Source: a virus. From it: a stretch of DNA of 29,118 nt. The stretch spans positions 1-29,118 of the IMG/VR virus record IMGVR_UViG_3300031659_000059. One strand, written 5' to 3'. The notes under the pieces were generated by a model. That model did no database searches and was not told the origin of the DNA. It saw only the letters and a program-made list of their open reading frames with translations. Below are positions 25,101-29,118 of the stretch, piece after piece (positions within the stretch are counted from its first letter, which is position 1; each line of letters begins with the position of its first letter). A program made the translations under genes and the position numbers.

Positions 25101-27281
25101 GGAAAAAAACAAGCCAATCAACTTAAAAACACAATACTACGTCTTTTACGGGCTACTGTTCCAGGTATTTCTGCTGATAAATCATTTTGGTCTGCTGATT
25201 ATGTATTTAGAACAGCTGATGGGTATTTACGAAGTTTAGGAAAAGAAGCAAAAGAGATTGCAAAATTGTTTTATTCTAGATCAAGTTCGCAAGATAACCC
25301 TGGTTACATGAATTTAAGAACAAAAGCAGTAAATCAAAAACTAAACAGTTTATATGATACGCAAGACTCAACTGGAAAATATGTATTTAGAGATGATAAA
25401 GGAGAATTAAATACAGAACTAGTTCAAACAGCAGCATTATTAGCTGAGTCGAGTCAATCTACTGAAAGTTTACCTGCCGCAGCAAAAGCCATGAGAAAGT
25501 TTTTAGAAGACTTTCATAAAACTTATATAGGCCCCCGCAATGAATCAATTGCTTTCTTAAAGAACTTCTTTCCTAGAAAGTGGTTAAAAGCTGAACTTGC
25601 TTCAAATCCTAATAAACAAAAAGAATTAGCTTCACTTTTACGCAAATACAACCCAGCAGTTAAAATGAATTTTGGTTTTGCTAGTTGGGAAGATTTTGTT
25701 GCAGACTGGGCAACAAAAGACGAAGACAGCGATTCCAACGGTTTAGGAGTTGATGTTCCAGACTCTTTATCAGGTCTTTCTATTGGTATGGCACAAGACA
25801 GGCAAGCTTTTTTTAACAAAATACCAACGGAAGCGGCAAGACGAGGTTTAGACGAAAACGGACAAATAAATTCCAAAGACTCTGACGTTGGGCTTTTGGC
25901 TCCCGCAGATTATGCTTTAAAAGGGTATGTTGAAGACATGGTAAAAAAACTAGAATATGAAGACATATTTAAATTAGTTCCTACTGCAGAAGACAGAATA
26001 AACTTATCTGCTATTTATCCAGAAGCAGAGGTTAACAAGATTTTAGGAGTGGGTCCTCAAAACCCTCGTCAACCTATTTTAAAAGGGTGGCAAGCTATGG
26101 AAGTATTGATTGCAAGAATTCCTAACGAGTCCAACCGTAGAGGCGCAAGAAAAGCTGTAGAAGCGCAATTAGGGAAAGTTGGACAAAACATGAGTCCGTT
26201 TGCACGAAAAGTAAACAGTGCCCTTTTATTTGGTAACATGGTAACGCTTTTGACTTTTGCTGCTGTTGCTTCTTTGCCGGATGTTGCTGGGCCAATTCTT
26301 AGATCGAGAGACATGAACAATAAAATAAGTGTAATAGTGCAAGAGTTAAAACACACTATAAAAAACAAAGCCCAAGCAGAACAATTTGCGCGAGATCTCG
26401 GAGTAGTAACACATGATTCTATAGAAACAATGTATATAAATGCAGCGGAACTAGGATTTATGACTGATACTACAAAAAAGTGGGCAAGAACTTTTTTCCA
26501 AATTACTTTATTAGAGCAATTTACAAAGTTCACACGCGTCTTTGCTGCAGGTATGGGAGAACAATATTTAATTAGAACCGCTGAACAAGCAAAAGCAGGC
26601 GACAAAACTGCAATTAGACATTTAAAAGAACTAAATAAAAATCTTACACCAGAAGAAGTTTTAGCGTGGGCAAATGATAACCAAACGGGGAGAAAAGACT
26701 TTAGTACTGAAGCTGGAGAAAAAGTTAACGGAGCCATAAGTAGGTTTGTAGAAGAGTCTATTGTTAGACCAAATGCAGCAGAACGACCTGTTTGGGCCTC
26801 TAATCCTTATTTTGCTCTTGTGTGGCAATTAAAATCTTTCTTCTACGCTTTCGGTAAAAACATTGTGGGTGGTGCAATTAGAGAAGGAAGAAACAAATAC
26901 AAAGCAGATGGGCAATTAACAAGTAGAATATTGCCACTTCTTGTTATGGCAGGGTTTCTTTTACCATTAACAGCTATAGGACTAGAGTTAAGAGAGTTTA
27001 TTAAATATTTAGGTAGAAGTGCTATAGGAGACCAAGAAGGGGCGGCGGCGGCTTTTAGATCAGACGAAATGCCGTGGGGAGAATGGTTCTTAGAGCTGTT
27101 TGACCGGTCTGGATTTTTTGGTCCTTTTGGTTTAGTTTTTCCAATGGCGCAAGCTTCTAAGTTTGGAGACCCCGCTGTTCTTCCTTTGTTAGGACCTACT
27201 GTTGAAAGGGGTTACACGATTGCTGTTGAGGGAACTTTTAACAGTAAAGATTATATCCCTTTTGCAGGGCCAATTATTTAG
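19119..27281 (+). CDS. giant internal polyvalent protein with metallopeptidase motif (2720 aa)
   Basis: Single uninterrupted frame, directly adjacent to the previous stop. Residues 127-155 and about 340-410 are Gly/Ala-rich and hydrophobic, possibly membrane-active. Residues 590-860 are acidic low-complexity, with a Lys-Pro repeat and a duplicated 20-residue segment (640-659 and 819-838). At 1838-1842 is HEMGH, with E1888/E1889 in FEEWFADQTATW as third-ligand candidates, a gluzincin pattern. A membrane-like span lies at about 2368-2390. Residues 2540-2600 (VRPNAAERPVWASNPYFALVWQLKSFF) resemble the LPD38 domain of large polyvalent proteins, followed by a second span at 2604-2624. It is likely packaged and delivered into the host. 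LPD38 is recalled, not searched. Confidence 0.85.
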   Translation: MAAKDPLAMMLEEKRRLGMDQAAGEALSPESRSAARNQIFNPAPITFGEKVSTAVTAGTQQVASDISSFKSIFQTIAGDTKGAEASMNWSEVLDQSYSAMVEPMGSFEEFLDQPTWSKFIDQVIKGVGMTAPQAIFSVASGGTGAIAGFAGKAAITHTGKAYTKRKLIEIQKKKLRKEVLTPAETNMLEMAFQGIRSAKYSKGGQEAAAAAYRRSIAEGLNLPTMGFWAGSFAQGEVVGASQSFKEFKDAGYELTKDEAYAALALGVPQAALDVLGEKVFYDVLLKNAAGDLVKAPAARALLNKAKKRGASSLTKAEQKVLARAAQQQPAGQFILDLAKAGVTGFAVSGVAEGVTETLQEEILIQQRKAIDPEFTNQEANLRRAESAFVGFFAGAARGAPGGVITEAYKLLETGNEQAQEVRDQIKEFQAPGYSGDVVGSPVKEGARAIKAQVQDLFDPTRARKVVLVTEANAAETLNMLQGIPEDQASTIKARETNGGVVLINTADPESVAEGNRLLKLDLADGQVLADALGFTEVQKPEHERAVVVNDKDGNLLFRHTIGNSQNSEDAALANAQRRYPDLTPVIQNKKEATQESLSKIIEEESEVDDSTEESLSKVMDYENRYLDDPEESTAEQADRLRDEQANQPNVTPDGETIPDSQESLDAAIIREKARKNVGKRIMPQSLQPLDADPILRNFGVEGLRTYIQETFKVAQENVANSDKTPEQKAKVKKTLEDRLKTVLEDDVLFKSEKPKPKPKPKPKARPKASKLRAEQSKPAKKKAKKSDPKQPELKGFDSVLPKTQEQSQEESTQELFERLRDENANPPNVTPDGETIVDDNVDVFKENIASMDQSDFESLIQSMNVDFDTKDMSEVTGPDDPRTRKKTLAEEFVPDAPQQEGPVQMASSGKQVRLVLPLNKLRPTPKSTEVVYDRLTYFMKQVLDRARINRGGVAIYTPYEGRNTDIKEAQTNLLKRDRGVRHEDIQTKLKGITPDLYAKYNTITENLHKSNPFLPATFDELLESVFGTSYIESIDFDTFEAAQASLQQEALIIDAIDYGTDSDIKISEPVQGEFILDGDGEPVVIYKLPYYAPGKSIETNTPSPEIIKKAAAILYPLLTTKEAIAAVLTFEPSAGTLKRVIAFNRTDPLGGIEIVDKDAYGQPLVSLRKLRKEQDESDADYKERTEGKGVPANAIRVIRTAKGNELAAQILIHSDQKTLDPKANKDRQRLPRFNTNKLNADGTLGDLYANGLNITGLLNYIITTEGIPLTLEKSLRYTQALTMLVSDMQNMTPPRSLTYGYKGNEIDIIAYIQQTKLGLPNPFKKLTKEQSDELSIPITLRQYETKDQGNTYQVVKKTVKGVSVEQKIIINPKTVAAAARQGDFAGKSTNDINILIEKAWSLENTTKDFTIGLDDSTKVNKLLIRGLKNVRDLVIFKSLFEEKLKANKILKKGAKQKPGDIALDTLDELVENKTIEKINFDNTNFLKLKLATAEEPEGTIKDPFTALQETLFEITGMNGIDHSFDYRARDVTEKYTIAQKRALFKVLINTEENAKRAQRKNENPFKNKREYSITTEKSNYQKTYRGGKTAIEKFNNKYGLTGDNAVTEEFGASSTAKAQRDMLEILNSDTYESMDTDQERLESSIAENAAKDGSGYNSLPFSRLNVEEKDALNSPFIASIQGDKKPGREKRTPAKVTISKNINEAFTGPERSNFFLNEKSRGGQRNFTLPNVINGIKNVLSKLGYQRNLRIFTPAELKEFITSPDNPLFISQGGTLEQSQRKGIENKFFQVLEEMQTNKEFAKYIGLNDTDIIVLDPDLAKSLYGITSYPALVFALGHEMGHAFYKDQLAKLLDNPALRNSMYSDFEKAKTELQAKGSKKYDGKDGFEEWFADQTATWFAKLVQKQRASNASESFFKRTAENIKFVFDFVSNTFFKGRFTEGTAPSFESFYTKVLQIVNRVDETSSTSPNLTWTEELIVRNLADEIVKENNVPLGKKQANQLKNTILRLLRATVPGISADKSFWSADYVFRTADGYLRSLGKEAKEIAKLFYSRSSSQDNPGYMNLRTKAVNQKLNSLYDTQDSTGKYVFRDDKGELNTELVQTAALLAESSQSTESLPAAAKAMRKFLEDFHKTYIGPRNESIAFLKNFFPRKWLKAELASNPNKQKELASLLRKYNPAVKMNFGFASWEDFVADWATKDEDSDSNGLGVDVPDSLSGLSIGMAQDRQAFFNKIPTEAARRGLDENGQINSKDSDVGLLAPADYALKGYVEDMVKKLEYEDIFKLVPTAEDRINLSAIYPEAEVNKILGVGPQNPRQPILKGWQAMEVLIARIPNESNRRGARKAVEAQLGKVGQNMSPFARKVNSALLFGNMVTLLTFAAVASLPDVAGPILRSRDMNNKISVIVQELKHTIKNKAQAEQFARDLGVVTHDSIETMYINAAELGFMTDTTKKWARTFFQITLLEQFTKFTRVFAAGMGEQYLIRTAEQAKAGDKTAIRHLKELNKNLTPEEVLAWANDNQTGRKDFSTEAGEKVNGAISRFVEESIVRPNAAERPVWASNPYFALVWQLKSFFYAFGKNIVGGAIREGRNKYKADGQLTSRILPLLVMAGFLLPLTAIGLELREFIKYLGRSAIGDQEGAAAAFRSDEMPWGEWFLELFDRSGFFGPFGLVFPMAQASKFGDPAVLPLLGPTVERGYTIAVEGTFNSKDYIPFAGPII
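21378..21407 (+). repeat. (CCTAAA)5 tract coding Lys-Pro repeats
   Basis: Five perfect tandem hexamers inside the giant gene encode a KPKPKPKPKPK linker. The tract can expand or contract without changing the frame. It resembles a telomere hexamer only by coincidence. Confidence 0.9.
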
Positions 27282-27300
27282 GTATACTAAGAGGTAATTT

Positions 27301-27678
27301 ATGGCATATTCAAATACATTAAAACTAGTAGTGGGGGACACTCTTCCGCAGTTAAACTTTACATTAAAAGACAGTAATGCTGCGGCATCTGGTTTTACAC
27401 TAGATGCTGATGATAGTACTACGTGGGAAGCTGTTAGTTTATCAAGCGGGGTTGTTAAACTGCGCATACGCAAAGTGGGATCCACTGTAATTACCAAAAC
27501 TATTACAGCTACTTTGATAAGTGGCGGGTCTGGGGGGCAGTGTTCCATTAGTTTTCCTACGGGAACGTGGACTGAAGCGGGGACCTTTGAGGGTGAACTT
27601 GAGTACACAACAAGTGGTGGCGGCATTCAGACAGTGCAAGATTTAGTTAAATTCAAAGTTAGAGAAGACTTTGATTAA
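27301..27678 (+). CDS. tail/receptor-side protein, BppU-N-like (125 aa)
   Basis: AGAGG precedes ATG 27301. The opening LKLVVGDTLPQLNFTLKDSN, followed by VVKLRIRKVGSTVITKT, SISFPTGTWTEAGTFEGELEYT and VQDLVKFKVREDF, is an all-beta pattern seen in N-terminal domains of phage baseplate or fibre proteins (BppU-like, DUF2479). Here it stands alone and may attach fibres to the tail. It ends in a TAATG overlap with the next gene. The family call is moderate. Confidence 0.62.
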   Translation: MAYSNTLKLVVGDTLPQLNFTLKDSNAAASGFTLDADDSTTWEAVSLSSGVVKLRIRKVGSTVITKTITATLISGGSGGQCSISFPTGTWTEAGTFEGELEYTTSGGGIQTVQDLVKFKVREDFD

Positions 27679-28346
27679 TGGCATTCAAACAAACAGTTAG
27701 TTTCCTTGACTTAAAGTCAACTGTTACATTTACAGACATCAATGGTCTTGTACAGTATGTAAATTTGTCGGCTGTAGATGTAATACTAGATGCTTTTTCT
27801 AAAGATTTATTCTTTGTTGTTGGGCATCCAAACGCTTTAATTCTTTCTATTACAGACTCTGTAGACGTTATAACTTTCTCTAAAGTACTTGCTGATACCC
27901 CTGTGTTAGAAGAACAAGCCGCTATAGGCTTTACTTTAGCAACACAAACAGAATCGGTAAGCGTAAGCGAAAGCTTTAGTAAAGTAACAAGTTTTGTAAG
28001 GGCTTTTACTGAGTCAGTAAGCTTAGTTGACACTGCAAGCAACGACGATCCTTTAACCACCGACGTATCTACTGGTCTTGGACATTCAACTACCCTAAGT
28101 GAGCTTGCAACTTTAGCGTATTCTTCTACTTTAACTGATACCCCTGCTATGTCAGACGCCATAACAGCAACGGCTCTTGCAAAAGCACTTACAGAAACCC
28201 CTTCCCTAGCGGAAGCCCTGGCTTATAGTTTTAGCACATCCGCTGCAGATAGTGCTACAATATCCGAATCGATAAGTGTTCTACATATTTCCGGTGCAAA
28301 CAGCGTTTTGAATGCATCCGTACTGGGCACTTTTGCATTTAATTAG
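27678..28346 (+). CDS. repeat-containing tail fibre protein (222 aa)
   Basis: Starts in a TAATG overlap. From about residue 60 on, it is built of degenerate units of about 19-20 residues with the pattern L-x-D/E-T-P/V-x-x-S/E-E-A/S, for example KVLADTPVLEEQ, QTESVSVSES, FTESVSLVDT, TLTDTPAMSDA, ALTETPSLAEA and AADSATISES. Such Ser/Thr-rich repeats are common in phage fibre shafts. There is no enzymatic motif. It probably extends from the tail toward the receptor. Confidence 0.66.
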   Translation: MAFKQTVSFLDLKSTVTFTDINGLVQYVNLSAVDVILDAFSKDLFFVVGHPNALILSITDSVDVITFSKVLADTPVLEEQAAIGFTLATQTESVSVSESFSKVTSFVRAFTESVSLVDTASNDDPLTTDVSTGLGHSTTLSELATLAYSSTLTDTPAMSDAITATALAKALTETPSLAEALAYSFSTSAADSATISESISVLHISGANSVLNASVLGTFAFN

Positions 28347-28354
28347 GAGAAAAC

Positions 28355-28792
28355 ATGATTAATGATGGTTTTAATATAAAAGGTAGATTACAAATTGAGC
28401 TAAACGGTGAAGTTGTACGCGATATTGATAATTTAGTTGTTAATACGGGTAAAGCTTTTGTAGCAGCAAGTATGTTAAAAACTACTTCAAACAGTCCAGC
28501 AGCTATGACTCACATGGCGCTTGGAACTAACACAACCAACCCAGCAGCAGGTGATACTGCTTTAGGAACAGAACTTAGTGGTAGAGTATCTCTTACTAGT
28601 GCCGCTGTTTCTGGCGCTGTAGTAACTTACATAGCTACATTTGCAGCGGGTGTGTCAACAGGTGCCATAGTAGAAGCAGGTATTTTTAATGCTTCTTCCG
28701 GCGGAACTCTGTTATGCCATACTGAATTTGCAGTAGTTAATAAAGGTTCAGCTGACGCAATTACAATCACTTGGACTGTTACTGTCAGTTAA
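28355..28792 (+). CDS. tail fibre or tail-associated beta protein (145 aa)
   Basis: AGGAGAAAAC precedes ATG 28355. The N-terminus NIKGRLQIELNGEVVRDIDNLVVNTGKAFVA and the later MTHMALGTNTTNPAAGDTALGTEL and IVEAGIFNASSGGTLLCHTEFAVVNK are features of a small phage structural family with conserved turns and mostly beta strands. Its length, 145 residues, suits a single domain. It is grouped with the fibre genes. The exact location in the particle is unknown. Confidence 0.65.
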   Translation: MINDGFNIKGRLQIELNGEVVRDIDNLVVNTGKAFVAASMLKTTSNSPAAMTHMALGTNTTNPAAGDTALGTELSGRVSLTSAAVSGAVVTYIATFAAGVSTGAIVEAGIFNASSGGTLLCHTEFAVVNKGSADAITITWTVTVS

Positions 28793-28809
28793 TTTTTAGG
28801 AGTTTCTAA

Positions 28810-29118
28810 ATGGCGAGTATTAAATATACTAACAATGCCAAGACAACTCTCGCGGCAAACTTATCAAACAGCGCTACAAGCGCTACGGTAGTTAACGGGA
28901 ATTTATTTCCATCCTTGAGTTCTGGCGAACATTTTTATTGTACATTTGACGATGGAACTAATACTGAAATAGTAAAAGTTACCGCCCGTAGCACGCATGT
29001 TTTAACCATTGTTAGAGCGCAAGATAACACCTCAGCGCGTGCATTTACTTCTGGTCATAAAGCAGAACTAAGAATTTCAGCAGTTGTACTTGAAGAAGTA
29101 AGCAGCAGCACCTCTTCT
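28810..29118 (+). CDS. tail fibre protein N-terminus, cut by right edge
   Basis: AGGAG lies seven bases before ATG 28810, and all 103 visible codons are open to the right edge. The sequence (TTLAANLSNSATSATVVNGN, then FPSLSSGEHFYCTFDDG, IVKVTARSTHVLTIVRAQD and ARAFTSGHKAEL) is the common N-terminal attachment domain of marine-type phage fibres. The receptor-binding part would lie further right. The function is inferred from this pattern. Confidence 0.72.
   Translation, partial: MASIKYTNNAKTTLAANLSNSATSATVVNGNLFPSLSSGEHFYCTFDDGTNTEIVKVTARSTHVLTIVRAQDNTSARAFTSGHKAELRISAVVLEEVSSSTSS

Noticed and set aside
26069-26737. 222-codon antisense frame inside the giant gene
   Set aside because: No ribosome site; composition is a mirror of the sense codons, and the sense strand has clear domain features.
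27301-29118. Diversity-generating retroelement acting on fibre genes
   Set aside because: No reverse transcriptase, template repeat or adenine-variable repeat pair is visible in the window.

Overview
The window is part of a low-GC, AT-biased tailed double-stranded DNA phage genome or prophage. The evidence is an almost complete head and packaging module: HNH nuclease, small and large terminase, portal, scaffold-like protein, N4-gp56-type major capsid protein, adaptors, ejection proteins and tail fibre genes. The genes are tightly packed, with TAATG and ATGA overlaps and strong AGGAGG ribosome sites. No tape-measure or major tail protein follows the adaptors, and a lytic transglycosylase ejection protein plus a giant internal protein do. 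This suggests a short-tailed (podovirus-like) particle. A marine or alphaproteobacterial host is possible but only an inference. No tRNA, CRISPR array, integrase or insertion sequence was seen.

Layout. Positions 1 to 5589 read leftward and hold twelve small, mostly unknown, presumably early or accessory genes in two transcription units. The first (5589 to 4680) has four overlapping genes, a sigma70-like promoter at 5614-5641 and a hairpin plus T-run terminator near 4596-4620. The second starts from a related promoter at 4148-4174 and runs to a MoxR-type AAA+ ATPase that leaves the left edge. Two genes in this half are very short: a 56-residue protein at 1775-1945 and a 38-residue single-span membrane peptide at 4680-4796. 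Between the two units lies about 640 bp without genes, carrying 13 copies of the heptamer TGTTCCA in either orientation around an AT-rich spacer. This is a candidate replication origin or multi-site operator. Three further gaps in the leftward half (1490-1774, 2384-2440, 2972-3115) are rich in hairpins.

Positions 5590 to 5818 are a divergent control region. From 5819 to the right edge everything reads rightward: DNA packaging (5819-8437), procapsid assembly (8437-12976, with a terminator after the capsid gene), head completion and adaptors (13032-14682), a GNAT-like protein (14660-15103), ejection proteins (15100-27281) and receptor-side fibre proteins (27301 onward).

The gene at 19119-27281 encodes 2720 residues. 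It carries a zinc-metallopeptidase motif in mid-chain and a C-terminal region resembling the LPD38 domain of large polyvalent proteins, so it is probably packaged in the capsid and delivered into the host. The candidate new elements are the iteron field, the structured RNA-like gaps, and a basic reading frame following the scaffold gene in frame behind two UAA codons.
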